From the NCBI RefSeq assembly GCF_001969365.1, contig NZ_CP019312.1, positions 62,001-126,000 on the forward strand: 64,000 nt of DNA, read 5' to 3'. The notes under the pieces were generated by a model that was given only the letters and a program-made list of their open reading frames with translations, made no database searches and was not told the origin of the DNA. This document shows, one piece after another, positions 54,895 to 63,983 of this stretch. Source of the stretch: Tateyamaria omphalii (GTDB taxonomy: Bacteria > Pseudomonadota > Alphaproteobacteria > Rhodobacterales > Rhodobacteraceae). Numbering within the stretch: the first letter of the stretch is position 1; every line of letters starts with the position of its first letter. The translations under genes and the position numbers were made by a program.

Positions 54895-55642
54895 TCAGGG
54901 TGCCACGATGCGCTGGGCTTTGAGAAGGGGTTCGGTGGTGTCGATACCATCGAACAGGCTGCCCTCTTCGAACCAGCTTCGGGGGGCGGGGGCGCCCCAC
55001 AGCGTTTGTCTGGCGGGGTCCTTTAGGTCCCACTTGATTGGCTCGTGATCCGGATCAACGGTTTGGTAGTCGGAACAGTAAATCTCGATCCGGTGTCCGT
55101 CGGGGTCGCGGATGTAGAGGAAGAAGGCGTTTGAGATGCCGTGGCGGCCCGGCCCCCGTTTGATGTTGTCGCGGTCGCCCGTGGTGCTCATCAGATCGAG
55201 CAGGTCGATGATGTTGAGCGGGGTGGGCACCCAGAAGGCGGTGGGGTGCAGGCGCGGACCGGCGCCGTTGGTGCATGCCGCGTCATGCACACCGCCCTTG
55301 CTGTGCATCCACGCGAGCCATGAACAGGCGAGCGGTCCAGGTGACCGGACGCCCGTGATCCGAGAACCATTTGGCCGCCTTTTCGAGGTCCGGTTGGTCG
55401 TAAAGTTTGAAGCCGAGGCGCGCCACAGTCCGGGTGTCCGCTTGCGTCAGCATCATGCAGTGGTGGCCGCGTTCTTCCATCGCGCGGAGGTGAATGGTCT
55501 GGTCATCTTCATGTGTGACCTGCAGACCCAGCGTGTCCACGTAGAAGGTGCGGGAGGCCGCGAGGTTCGTCACCCGATATTCCACATGGCTCAGCCGCAC
55601 GATGTTGAAAGGCGGGTAAAGCTCGGGCGCGGGGATCGTCAT
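54895..55642 (-). pseudogene. 3,4-dihydroxyphenylacetate 2,3-dioxygenase (HpaD-like), internal deletion plus frameshift
   Basis: The N-terminal VOC domain is good (IVRLSHVEYRVTNLAASRTFYVDTLGLQ, HHCMMLTQADTRTVARLGF) up to VTWTARLF near 55325. The frame then changes and reading resumes as LAWMHSKGGVHD...AFWVPTPLNIIDLLDLMSTTG to the end KAQRIVAP. About 75 codons expected between these two parts are absent. Where homologues have a His-His pair before AFW this one has LHPTAFW, so a metal-ligand region is also altered. The enzyme must be inactive. Confidence 0.82.
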
Positions 55643-55668
55643 CGGCTGTCCCTACATTGAGCGGCTTT

Positions 55669-55750
55669 GCCGCACGCGATTCATTTTTGTGAATGAGGGG
55701 TTCCACCCCTCAAACTCCCCGCCGTATTTTCAAAAAGAAGAAGGGGTTGG
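55669..55750 (+). repeat. Dispersed ~82 bp intergenic repeat, copy B
   Basis: gccgcacgcgattcattttt, then a tgagggg-ttcca-cccctca hairpin (55694-55712), aactccccgccgtatttt and gaagaagggg. Nearly identical in inverted orientation to 44832-44913. It fills most of the gap between the dioxygenase remnant and the Lrp-type regulator. Confidence 0.75.
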
Positions 55751-55806
55751 GGTATGGCCTATTTTTGCCCAATGGATGTGCGTCGGATGAGGCCATCCCG
55801 TTTGCC

Positions 55807-56265
55807 CTAAAGCGCGATGCCGGTGTTTCGCTTGATGTCTCTGAGCACGAGGTTGGTCTGGGCGCTGGCCACCGCGGGCAGGCGGAACAGGAAGGTTTCG
55901 AGAAAGGCGTTGTAGGCGTCCAGATCGGCGCAGAGCACGCGCATCTGGTAGTCCGACTGCCCGGTCGTCGCATAGCATTCGACCACCTCGCGCCGGGTCG
56001 TGATGGCGCGGATGAAGGCGGTCAGGTCATCCTCGGAATGGCGGGCCAGTTGAACGTGCACGATGGCCTGGAAATGCAGGCCGGCCGCCTTTGGGTTCAG
56101 GATCGCGCCATAGCGGTCGATGATGCCTACCTCTTCCAGTGCCTTGATGCGGCGCCAGCAGGCCGAGGGTGACATGCCCGCCGCCTCTGCAAGATCGGCG
56201 TTCGATATGCGGCTGTCTGCTTGGAGGTGGCGCAGAAGGGCGTGGTCGCGGTGATCGAGCTGCAT
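55807..56265 (-). CDS. Lrp/AsnC family transcriptional regulator
   Basis: A 152-residue regulator. The HTH is in LLRHLQADSRISNADLAEAAGMSPSACWRRIKALEEVGII; the C-terminal RAM ligand domain follows (AIVHVQLARHSEDDLTAF, VVECYATTGQSDYQMRVL). It is divergent from the indolepyruvate oxidoreductase gene with a 122 bp gap, so it most likely responds to an aromatic amino acid and controls that gene. The start at 56265 (MQLDHRDHALLRHL) is the family-typical one; the 21 codons upstream are non-conserved. Confidence 0.92.
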   Translation of the reverse strand: MQLDHRDHALLRHLQADSRISNADLAEAAGMSPSACWRRIKALEEVGIIDRYGAILNPKAAGLHFQAIVHVQLARHSEDDLTAFIRAITTRREVVECYATTGQSDYQMRVLCADLDAYNAFLETFLFRLPAVASAQTNLVLRDIKRNTGIAL

Positions 56266-56387
56266 GCGGGTAGTCTTACCATCTTTTAGCTGATTTTTGA
56301 CAAAGCATTTCGTGACCGGGCAGTTCAAACGGAAAAATGAAATAGTGTCCCATCCTCACGCGTCCATACTGGTTGCAGGAGGATATC

Positions 56388-59300
56388 ATGTCAGACCCGA
56401 GCCACCGCTTCGACACTTACGCCCTGTCCGACCGCTACGACCGCAGCGAAGGCCGCGTGTTTCTGACCGGCACGCAGGCGCTCGTGCGTATCATGCTTGA
56501 CCAGGCCCGCCGGGACCGAGCCGTAGGGCGCAGGACCGCAGGTTTTGTTTCAGGCTATCGCGGCTCGCCCCTGGGCGGTCTTGATCTGGAGCTGTGGCGC
56601 GCGCGGGCGCGGACGCAGGCGGCTGACATCACATTCATGCCCGCCGTGAACGAAGATCTGGGCGCGACCGCCGTTCTGGGCGCGCAGCAGGCGGTGCTTG
56701 ACCCGAACTGCACCCACGAGGGCATTTTTTCCATGTGGTACGGAAAGGGGCCGGGCGTGGACCGGTCGGGCGATGCGCTGAAGCATGGCAATGCCTATGG
56801 ATCGTCGCCCTTGGGCGGTGTGCTGGTTGTGGCGGGCGATGATCATGGCTGTGTATCGTCGTCAATGCCGCATCAGTCCGATGTCGCTTTCATGGCGTGG
56901 TTCATGCCGACGCTGAATCCTGCGTCGGTGGCCGAGTATCTGGAGTTTGGCGCCTGGGGCATCGCGCTCAGCCGGTTTTCGGGCACCTGGGTGGGGTTCA
57001 AGGCGATCTCGGAAACCGTTGAGAGCGGGGCGTCCGTGATCCTGCCCCCCGATCCGATGTTTGCGCAGCCCGACTACACCGCGCCACCGGGTGGGCTGCA
57101 CATCCGTCCCTCGGACCTGCCCAGTCCCGAGATCGAGGTGCGCATCGGCGACAAGTTGGACGCCGTGCAGGCCTTTGCCGCGGCGAACCCGATTGACCGG
57201 CGCATCTATGACGTGCCCCGCGCGAGGTTCGGGTTTGTGACGACGGGCAAGGCGCATCTCGACACGATGGAGGCGCTGCGGCTGCTGGGGCTGGACGCGG
57301 CGACCTGCCGGGCGCGCGGCATCGACATCTACAAGGTGGGCATGGTCTGGCCCCTGGCTCTGCGCGATGCGCGCGGTTTTGTCCGGGGCAAGCGCGAGGT
57401 GATGGTGATCGAGGAAAAGCGCGGGATCATCGAAAGCCAGTTCAAGGAGGCGTTCTATGACCTGCCGCGCGATATACCGGAGCGTATGGTCGGCAAGCAT
57501 GACGAGACCGGCGCGGCGTTGGTGCCGTGGACCGGGGAGCTGAGCCCCAAGCTGCTGGCGCCGCTGATCGCAAGGCGGTTGCATCCCTTTGTCCCTGATC
57601 TCGATCTGCCCGCACGGGCGCAGGCGCTGCAGATACCGCCGAAACTGTTGAATGTCACGGGCGCCACGCGGACCCCCTATTTCTGCTCGGGTTGTCCCCA
57701 CAACACGTCGACCAAGGTGCCGGAGGGGTCCAAGGCCGCCTCGGGCATCGGATGCCATGTCATGGCGTCGTGGATGGACCGCGAGACGGGCGGTTATGCC
57801 CAGATGGGGGGCGAAGGGGTGCCCTGGGTCGCCGCATCAAAGTTCAACGGGGGCAAGCATATCTTCCAGAACCTCGGTGAGGGGACATGGTATCATTCCG
57901 GGTCTCTTGCTATCCGGCAGGCCGTCGCGGCGGGCACGAACATCACTTACAAGGTGCTTTACAACGATGCCGTCGCCATGACCGGCGGGCAGCCGGTGGA
58001 TGGCCCGGTGAGCGTGGCGGCCATCGCCTGGTCCAGTCGGGCCGAGGGGGTGGACCGGATTGCGCTGGTGTCGGACGACATTGGCAAGTTCGAGCGCGGC
58101 GACTTTCCCCCCTGCACATCTTTTCATGGCCGCGAAGCGCTGGATGCCGTGCAGCGCGAATTGCGCGAGATCCCGGGCGTCACGGTCCTGATCTATGAGC
58201 AAGCCTGCGCCACTGAAAAGCGCCGCCGCCGCAAGCGCAGTAGCCTGCCGCCGGTCAAGAGCTTTGCCGTCATCAACCCGGAGGTGTGCGAGGGCTGCGG
58301 CGATTGTTCGATTGAAAGCAATTGTTTGAGCGTTGAGCCGTTGGAGACGCCATTGGGCCGGAAACGCCGCATCAACCAATCGACCTGCAACGCCGACATG
58401 TCCTGTCTCAAGGGGTTTTGTCCCAGTTTCGTCACCGTCGAAGGGGCGATGCGCAAGGCGCCGGAGCCTGCATTGTTCGATGTGGCGGCGGCGCTGCAGG
58501 ACGTGCCGCACCCCGACCTGCCCGGGCTTGATGCGCCTTATGACCTGCTTGTGACCGGCGTCGGTGGCACGGGCGTTGTGACCGTGGGCGCGCTGGTGAC
58601 GATGGCCGCGCATCTGGAGGGGCGTGGGGCGTCGGTGCTGGATTTTACCGGGTTTGCGCAGAAATTCGGGACGGTGCTGAGTTACATCCGTCTGGGCCGT
58701 GACCCCGATGCGCTGCATCAGGTGCGGATCGAGGCGGCGGCCGCCGATGCAGTGATCGGGTGTGATGTCGTCGTATCCTCGGCCCCGAAGGCGTCGGCGC
58801 ATTACCATTCGGGCACGCGGATGGTCTTGAACCGTGCCGAGATGCCGACCGGTGATCTGGTGTTGCACCGTGATGCCAGCCTGCGCGTGGACGCGCGCGA
58901 GGCGGCGATTGCCGAAGTGATCGGGGCGGGGAACCTGTGGGCCGTGGATGCGAACGCGCTGGCCGAGCGGTATCTGGGCGACAGTGTGTTTGCCAATGTG
59001 ATGCTGCTGGGTGCGGCGTGGCAGAAGGGTTTGGTGCCGGTCAGTGACGCGGCATTGAAGCAGGCGATTGCGTTGAACGGTGTGGCGGTTGAGCAGAACG
59101 CCCGCGCCTTTGATCTGGGGCGGATCTGGGCGCATGATCCGTCGGTGCTGGCGCCTGTCGACGGGCCCCAGGTGCCGGAGACGGCTGAGGAGATTGTTGC
59201 CCATCGCGCGGGTCTTTTGGTGGCTTATCAGGATGCTGCCTATGCCGCGCGGTATCGGGACACGCTTGCGCAGTATACGCGCGGGTTCAGCGAAGCGGAT

Positions 59301-59792
59301 CGGAGCTTGGCCGCGCGCGCGCTTTACAAGCTGATGGCTTACAAGGATGAGTATGAGGTCGCGCGGCTGCATGCCGAAAGTGGTTTTTATGACAGTTTGG
59401 CAAGGCAGTTCGACGGCGATTTTGCGGTCCGCCACCACCTGGCCCCGCCGCTTGTGTCATGGCGCAATGATGCGCGCGGGAGGCCTGTGAAGCGGGCGTT
59501 TGGGCCATGGATACAGGGCGCCATGCGGGTGCTTGCGCGTGGCAAATGGCTGCGCGGCACGTGGGCTGATCCCTTTGGTTACATGGTGGAGCGGCGCGAG
59601 GAGCGGGCGCTGGTGGCGTGGTATGTGGCGGGGCTTGAGCAGCTGTCGCACGGTGTGAAGGATGCCGGGGCGGCGACGGCGTTTCTGGCCGCGCCGCTTG
59701 AGTTCCGGGGGTTTGGTCCGGTCAAGGCAGAGGCGGTTGCCCGGTTGAAGCCGCAGGCGGACGCAGCGCTTGAGCGGGCTAGTAGTCGCTGA
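56388..59792 (+). CDS. Fused indolepyruvate ferredoxin oxidoreductase (IorA-IorB)
   Basis: A 1134-residue thiamine-pyrophosphate enzyme that oxidatively decarboxylates aryl-pyruvates (phenyl-, hydroxyphenyl- or indole-pyruvate) to aryl-acetyl-CoA. The alpha part begins GFVSGYRGSPLGGLDLEL; the TPP part has FCSGCPHNTSTKVPEG; a [4Fe-4S] region follows with CEGCGDCSIESNCLSVE and CNADMSCLKGFCPSF. The gamma/IorB-like domain begins VTGVGGTGVVTVGALV near residue 724. AGGAGGA stands before the ATG at 56388. It is the core of aromatic amino-acid breakdown here. Confidence 0.93.
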   Translation: MSDPSHRFDTYALSDRYDRSEGRVFLTGTQALVRIMLDQARRDRAVGRRTAGFVSGYRGSPLGGLDLELWRARARTQAADITFMPAVNEDLGATAVLGAQQAVLDPNCTHEGIFSMWYGKGPGVDRSGDALKHGNAYGSSPLGGVLVVAGDDHGCVSSSMPHQSDVAFMAWFMPTLNPASVAEYLEFGAWGIALSRFSGTWVGFKAISETVESGASVILPPDPMFAQPDYTAPPGGLHIRPSDLPSPEIEVRIGDKLDAVQAFAAANPIDRRIYDVPRARFGFVTTGKAHLDTMEALRLLGLDAATCRARGIDIYKVGMVWPLALRDARGFVRGKREVMVIEEKRGIIESQFKEAFYDLPRDIPERMVGKHDETGAALVPWTGELSPKLLAPLIARRLHPFVPDLDLPARAQALQIPPKLLNVTGATRTPYFCSGCPHNTSTKVPEGSKAASGIGCHVMASWMDRETGGYAQMGGEGVPWVAASKFNGGKHIFQNLGEGTWYHSGSLAIRQAVAAGTNITYKVLYNDAVAMTGGQPVDGPVSVAAIAWSSRAEGVDRIALVSDDIGKFERGDFPPCTSFHGREALDAVQRELREIPGVTVLIYEQACATEKRRRRKRSSLPPVKSFAVINPEVCEGCGDCSIESNCLSVEPLETPLGRKRRINQSTCNADMSCLKGFCPSFVTVEGAMRKAPEPALFDVAAALQDVPHPDLPGLDAPYDLLVTGVGGTGVVTVGALVTMAAHLEGRGASVLDFTGFAQKFGTVLSYIRLGRDPDALHQVRIEAAAADAVIGCDVVVSSAPKASAHYHSGTRMVLNRAEMPTGDLVLHRDASLRVDAREAAIAEVIGAGNLWAVDANALAERYLGDSVFANVMLLGAAWQKGLVPVSDAALKQAIALNGVAVEQNARAFDLGRIWAHDPSVLAPVDGPQVPETAEEIVAHRAGLLVAYQDAAYAARYRDTLAQYTRGFSEADRSLAARALYKLMAYKDEYEVARLHAESGFYDSLARQFDGDFAVRHHLAPPLVSWRNDARGRPVKRAFGPWIQGAMRVLARGKWLRGTWADPFGYMVERREERALVAWYVAGLEQLSHGVKDAGAATAFLAAPLEFRGFGPVKAEAVARLKPQADAALERASSR

Positions 59793-60444
59793 CAAGAAGG
59801 TGCGTCGGTGCCACGTCTTCGTCTATTTCGGAGAAGCGCCCGATGGGGTCGGCAAAGATGTTGTCGGTCAGGTCGTCGTTGACGGTCGAGACCTCGTGGA
59901 TCAGGCAGTCGCCGCCTTCGCCCCAGAAGGCATGCCAGGTGGTCGGGGTCAGCGTCACGGACGCGCCCACGGGTAGCTTCAGGTGACCGCCTGCGGGCAG
60001 GGTGACAGGCACGCCGTCGGTCAGCACGTGTACGTCGGTGTTGCGGTCGATCTGGCCCTCGGCATCGCAGGTGAAGAGTTCCAGCACCAGCGTGGCACCG
60101 CCGCGGTTGATGATGTCCTCTGTCTTGAGCACGTGGCGGTGCATGGGTGACAGCTGGTCCTCGCGCGAGATCATCAGCTTTTCGGCGTAAAGCATCGCGC
60201 CCTGTTGCCCCATCTCGGTCAGGTCGCCGTTGCGCATGGTGAAGAGGAACAGGCCCATCTCGTCGAACCGGCCCTGCCCATAGTCGGTGATGTCCCAGCC
60301 CAGGCCGCGATCCCGGATATGGGCGGCCTTGTCGCTGCGCATCTCGTCCGGGGTCCAGGTGCCGAACGGGGGCACGGTCCAGCCGTGCCTGGCAAAGAAG
60401 TCGGCGCCGTTCGCCAGGATGTCATTCACGCGGGATCGTTTCAT
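59779..60444 (-). CDS. D-lyxose/D-mannose ketol-isomerase
   Basis: A 221-residue cupin-type isomerase that interconverts D-lyxose and D-xylulose or D-mannose and D-fructose. Seen are TVPPFGTWTPDEMRSDKAAHIRD, a metal-site MHRHVLKTEDIINRGG and PTTWHAFWGEGGDCLIHEVSTVNDD. It is the last gene of the frc operon, so mannose-to-fructose conversion feeding the adjacent sugar kinase fits best. It starts 5 bases after the kinase stop; its 3' end overlaps the convergent oxidoreductase gene by 14 bp. Confidence 0.88.
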   Translation of the reverse strand: MKRSRVNDILANGADFFARHGWTVPPFGTWTPDEMRSDKAAHIRDRGLGWDITDYGQGRFDEMGLFLFTMRNGDLTEMGQQGAMLYAEKLMISREDQLSPMHRHVLKTEDIINRGGATLVLELFTCDAEGQIDRNTDVHVLTDGVPVTLPAGGHLKLPVGASVTLTPTTWHAFWGEGGDCLIHEVSTVNDDLTDNIFADPIGRFSEIDEDVAPTHLLVSDY

Positions 60445-60448
60445 GGGA

Positions 60449-61363
60449 TCACTCCAGTTCGCTTTGCCAGGGCGGGTTGGCGCCTGCGCGGGATACGGTG
60501 ATGGCCGCGGTACGGGCGGCGAGGGTGAGCATGTCAGTGATCGTGGTCTCGTCAAGTGCGTCGATGGCGGCGGGCGATAAGGCATCGGCGCGGCGCAGTG
60601 CGGCGAGGCAGCCGGCGTTGAACGTATCGCCTGCGCCGACCGTGTCGATCACCTGCGCCTTTTCGGCAGCGACGCGGACCTTGGTGCCGTTGGCAAGATG
60701 TGCGGTTGCGCCGTCCCCGCCTTCGGTCAGCAGGAGCATCTTTGCCCCCATGTTCAGGATGGCATGCGCCTTTGCGCTCAGATCGCCGTCCGGCAACAGC
60801 CAGCCGATATCATCATCTGACAGTTTCACGATGTCCGCCCGCCGGATCAGTTTGGTCAGCCGCGCGCGGTAGCCATCCTGGTCCGACACGAAACCGGGGC
60901 GTATGTTCGGGTCTGCCATGACCAGCCGGTCGGCGGGTTGTGAAAGGGCGAGGTCGAGCAATGTGTCGGCCACGGGCGGGTTGCACAGCGAGATGCCGCC
61001 GAAGAACATGGCATTTGTCCCCGCGGGGACAGAAGCGATATCAATGGGTTGGATGTCCCGGGTCGCCGTTTCGGCGTCGTAGAACGTGTAGGTGGCGTTG
61101 CCGTTTTCGAGGTGGACAAAGGCGAGCGTGGTGTTTCGGCCGCTGCGTACGGCTTGGGCGGTGGAGACGTGGCTGGCGGTCAGGTGATCCTTGATCATCG
61201 CGCCAAACGGATCCGAGGACAGGCCGGTGATCAGCGCCACGTCCTCTCCCAGCCGTCCGAGGGCCACGGCGGTGTTCAGCACCGCGCCGCCCACATGCGG
61301 GACATAGGCGCCGCTGTCGTTCGGGATCATGTCGATCAGGGCCTCGCCCGCGCAAAGGATCAT
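60449..61363 (-). CDS. PfkB-family carbohydrate kinase (probable fructokinase)
   Basis: A 304-residue ribokinase-like enzyme. The N-terminal pair is CAGEALIDMIPNDSGAYVPHVGGAVLNTAVALGRLG, and the C-terminal anion-hole motif VIDTVGAGDTFNAGCL carries the catalytic Asp. ATP plus sugar gives sugar phosphate; fructose is likely from its place behind the frc genes. It overlaps the frcK stop by 4 bp. Confidence 0.9.
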   Translation of the reverse strand: MILCAGEALIDMIPNDSGAYVPHVGGAVLNTAVALGRLGEDVALITGLSSDPFGAMIKDHLTASHVSTAQAVRSGRNTTLAFVHLENGNATYTFYDAETATRDIQPIDIASVPAGTNAMFFGGISLCNPPVADTLLDLALSQPADRLVMADPNIRPGFVSDQDGYRARLTKLIRRADIVKLSDDDIGWLLPDGDLSAKAHAILNMGAKMLLLTEGGDGATAHLANGTKVRVAAEKAQVIDTVGAGDTFNAGCLAALRRADALSPAAIDALDETTITDMLTLAARTAAITVSRAGANPPWQSELE

Positions 61364-61977
61364 TCGGGGGTCTCCGATAAAGTGATGTCGGCGGGGGCCG
61401 ATTGGGTCAGGACCGTGGTGATATTCGGCACGTCGTTGTTGTCAATCCATGTCTGCGCATCCGGCTTGCCGTGATCGGCCCATCGGGTTCTGAGCCGCTC
61501 CGTCAGGAGGTTCATTGGGGGATGCAGTGCGATGGAAAATGTCCAGAGGTCGTGCAGCGTGGACCATGGCGGTTGTGTGTGCAGCAGGTAGTTCCCTTCG
61601 ACAAGAACTGTGCGGCAGGTGGCGTCGACGCGGCCCGCGCCCGCGATCGCAATCTCGCGCGCACGGTCGAAGAGGGGAAAGACAACCGGGTCGGTTGATT
61701 GCAGGGCGTCGATCAAACGTACGAATCCGTCTGCATCGAACGTGTGCGGCGCGCCCTTGCGCGCTTGGGTGCCGTCGATATCCAAAAGCCGGTCATCGAG
61801 GTGAAAGCCGTCCATCGGGACCACTGCTGCCGCCTCTCCGCTATCCGTGAACCGTGCGGCCAGCCCCTGCGCCAGCGTGCTCTTGCCGCTGGCCGGTGGC
61901 CCAACGACCGCCACCAGCCGCCGGTGGGGCGTGCGCGGTCGGTCAAGGATCTGCGCGCAGATCTGGTCGAGGGTCAT
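61360..61977 (-). CDS. frcK: P-loop kinase FrcK-like
   Basis: A 205-residue protein with Walker A VVGPPASGKSTLAQG, VVPMDGFHLDDRLLD and VLVEGNYLLHTQPPWSTL, the pattern of the uridine kinase/pantothenate kinase-like family to which Sinorhizobium FrcK belongs. The substrate is not settled. It lies directly behind the ABC ATPase gene (1 bp gap), as in the frcBCAK order. Confidence 0.85.
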   Translation of the reverse strand: MTLDQICAQILDRPRTPHRRLVAVVGPPASGKSTLAQGLAARFTDSGEAAAVVPMDGFHLDDRLLDIDGTQARKGAPHTFDADGFVRLIDALQSTDPVVFPLFDRAREIAIAGAGRVDATCRTVLVEGNYLLHTQPPWSTLHDLWTFSIALHPPMNLLTERLRTRWADHGKPDAQTWIDNNDVPNITTVLTQSAPADITLSETPE

Positions 61978-61978
61978 G

Positions 61979-62749
61979 CTAGGCCGCCATCTCCGGCACC
62001 GCCGCGCCTGTCATGTAGGCGACGGCGTCGGACATCGAATGATTCTTGGGGTCGATGACGCACAGCCGCTTGCCCAAGCGGTGCACGTGGATGCGGTCAG
62101 CCACTTCAAAGACGTGGGGCATGTTGTGGCTGATCAGGATGATCGGGATGCCGCGCGACCGCACGTCCTGGATCAGTTCCAGCACCTTGCGGCTTTCCTT
62201 GACCCCGAGGGCGGCGGTGGGTTCGTCCAGGATCACCACCTTGGACCCAAATGCCGCGGCGCGGGCCACGGCGACGCCCTGGCGCTGGCCGCCGGACAGG
62301 GACTCAACCGCCTGGTTGATGTTCTGGATCGTGGCGAGGCCCAGTTCGCTCAGCTTTTCGCGGGCGAACTTCTCCATCGCGGGCTTGTCAAGTTGGCGGA
62401 ACAGTTTTCCCATGATCCCCGGTTTGCGCAGCTCGCGCCCCATGAACATGTTGTCGGCGATGGAGAGGGCCGGGGACATGGCAAGCTGTTGGTAGACGGT
62501 CTCGATCCCTTCCTCGCGCGCTTCGATGGGCGATCGGAACCTGATTTCCCGCCCTTCGAGCCAGACTTGGCCCTCGTCCGGGACGACGGCGCCCGACACC
62601 GCCTTGATCATTGACGATTTGCCTGCGCCGTTGTCGCCGATCACGGCAAGGATTTCGCCCGGCATCAGGTCGAAGTCTGCGTGGTCGAGCGCTGTGACCT
62701 TGCCGTAGCGTTTGACCAAGTTGCGGGCTTTGAGAATGGGTTCGGTCAT
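61979..62749 (-). CDS. frcA: Fructose-type ABC transporter ATP-binding protein
   Basis: A 256-residue ATPase, single domain: Walker A GDNGAGKSS, SLSGGQRQGVAVA and [13 protein letters not shown], then LISHNMPHVFEVAD. The sugar-type family with one domain matches FrcA. The start at 62749 (MTEPILKARNLVKRYG) lies at the edge of a direct repeat (62742-62767) whose second copy abuts the frcC end. Confidence 0.92.
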   Translation of the reverse strand: MTEPILKARNLVKRYGKVTALDHADFDLMPGEILAVIGDNGAGKSSMIKAVSGAVVPDEGQVWLEGREIRFRSPIEAREEGIETVYQQLAMSPALSIADNMFMGRELRKPGIMGKLFRQLDKPAMEKFAREKLSELGLATIQNINQAVESLSGGQRQGVAVARAAAFGSKVVILDEPTAALGVKESRKVLELIQDVRSRGIPIILISHNMPHVFEVADRIHVHRLGKRLCVIDPKNHSMSDAVAYMTGAAVPEMAA

Positions 62750-62868
62750 GCGGCGACCTTTCTGATCTCAGCGGCTTTGCTGCGGACCCGGCAGGCGATG
62801 CTTGCATCGCCGAGAGGGCACTGGCGCGTTCGTGCTATGCGCTGCATTGCGAATTGTACCTCGGTCAT
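62746..62868 (-). other. 119 bp insertion flanked by 26 bp direct repeats; creates a 40-codon ORF
   Basis: The 26 bp word tcggtcatgcggcgaccttt plus ctgatc occurs at 62742-62767 and 62861-62886. Between them lies about 93 bp with a perfect hairpin ggcgatgc-tt-gcatcgcc near 62796-62813. The result is an open frame that begins MTEVQFAMQRIARTRQ and ends AAEIRKVAA. Its start copies the frcA start and its end copies the frcC end (WIRKVAA), each with an ATGA overlap. No ribosome function or homology is claimed; it reads like an insertion with target duplication. Confidence 0.6.
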
Positions 62869-63932
62869 GCGGCGACCTTTCTGATCCATTGATCGACTGC
62901 GACGGCGGCAATGATGAGCATGCCGATCAGCATGAAGGTCCATTGCGGGTCGGCCCCGGCCATACGCAGACCCAATTCGAACACACCCACGATGAGGGCA
63001 CCGAAGAGTGCGCCCGCGACGGAGCCGCGTCCGCCGAAGAGGGAGATGCCGCCGATCACAACGGCGGTGATGGACTGGATATTGCCGATCACGCCCGTTG
63101 TGGCCGAGGGAGAGATCGAGCCGAAGCGTCCGATCATGACCCAGCCAGCGAGCGCGCAGATGAACCCGGCGGCCATGTAGACGGACATGTAGGTTTTGTG
63201 GACGTCGACGCCGGACAGTTCAGCGGCTTCGGGGTCGTCGCCCACCGCGTAGACATGCCTGCCCCATGCGGTAGACCTGAGCGCATAGGCGAGCACCACG
63301 AAGAGCCCGATCATACCCAACACCCCGAGCGTCAAGGTGGCCCCGCCAAACTGGATCTTGGTGCCAAGGAACTGGAGGAAACCTGCCTCCGCCTCGATAT
63401 CCTGCGAGCGGATCGTTTCATTGGCGGAATAGAGGTAGTTGGCGGCCAGCACGATCTGCCACATGCCCAGCGTCACGATGAAGGGGGGCAGTTTCATGCG
63501 ACTGACCAGCCAGCCGGAGATCGCGCCGAGTGCAGTGCCAACTGTGAGGCCGATTGCGACAGAGACGGCGGGGGGGATGCCGTATTGGAAGGATGCCTTG
63601 CCCATGACAACCGTGCACAGCACGGCGATGGCGCCGACGCTCAGGTCGATCCCTGCCGTCAGGATGATCAGCGTTTGGGCGGCGGCCAGTACCCCCACGA
63701 TCTGCACCTGTTGCAAGATCAGCGTCAGGGCGAAGGGCGAGAAGAAGCGCTGACCCAGCAAGATGCCGAAGAGCGCGATGGAAAAGATCAGCACGATCAG
63801 CGGCACCAGTGAGGGCGTCTGGTGCAGCGTGTGCTGGATGCGGCCGACGATGCCGCGGCGGTGGTCTTCGAACTCGGCGACGGTGGCGTCAGCAGAGGAG
63901 ACGGCGGCTTCGTAATTGTCGGATTTGCTCAT
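62865..63932 (-). CDS. frcC: Fructose-type ABC transporter permease
   Basis: A 355-residue inner-membrane permease of the RbsC/FrcC type, about nine helices, with family words TLIILTAGIDLSVGAIAVL, RMKLPPFIVTLGMWQIVLA and AVVIGGISLFGGRGSVAGAL. It ends QWIRKVAA. The start MSKSDNYEAAVSS at 63932 is preceded by GGGAC (weak). It is separated from the binding-protein end by a strong hairpin. Confidence 0.92.
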   Translation of the reverse strand: MSKSDNYEAAVSSADATVAEFEDHRRGIVGRIQHTLHQTPSLVPLIVLIFSIALFGILLGQRFFSPFALTLILQQVQIVGVLAAAQTLIILTAGIDLSVGAIAVLCTVVMGKASFQYGIPPAVSVAIGLTVGTALGAISGWLVSRMKLPPFIVTLGMWQIVLAANYLYSANETIRSQDIEAEAGFLQFLGTKIQFGGATLTLGVLGMIGLFVVLAYALRSTAWGRHVYAVGDDPEAAELSGVDVHKTYMSVYMAAGFICALAGWVMIGRFGSISPSATTGVIGNIQSITAVVIGGISLFGGRGSVAGALFGALIVGVFELGLRMAGADPQWTFMLIGMLIIAAVAVDQWIRKVAA

Positions 63933-63957
63933 GGTGTCCCATCCTTGGGGTGGGGAA

Positions 63958-63981
63958 GGGGGCAGGCGCGTGGCCTGCCCC
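63958..63981 (-). terminator. Intercistronic hairpin after the frc binding-protein gene
   Basis: ggggcaggc-cacgcg-cctgcccc read on the minus strand: a perfect GC stem just after the presumed binding-protein stop, without a T-run. It is the same arrangement as the hairpin after xylF and is expected to favour the binding-protein mRNA. Confidence 0.55.
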
Positions 63982-63983
63982 GA

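Noticed and set aside
61016..61033. Second copy of the tgtccccgcggggaca palindrome, inside the PfkB kinase gene
   Set aside because: Here it encodes a normal stretch of the kinase (SVPAGTNA), so the palindrome is probably chance codon use.
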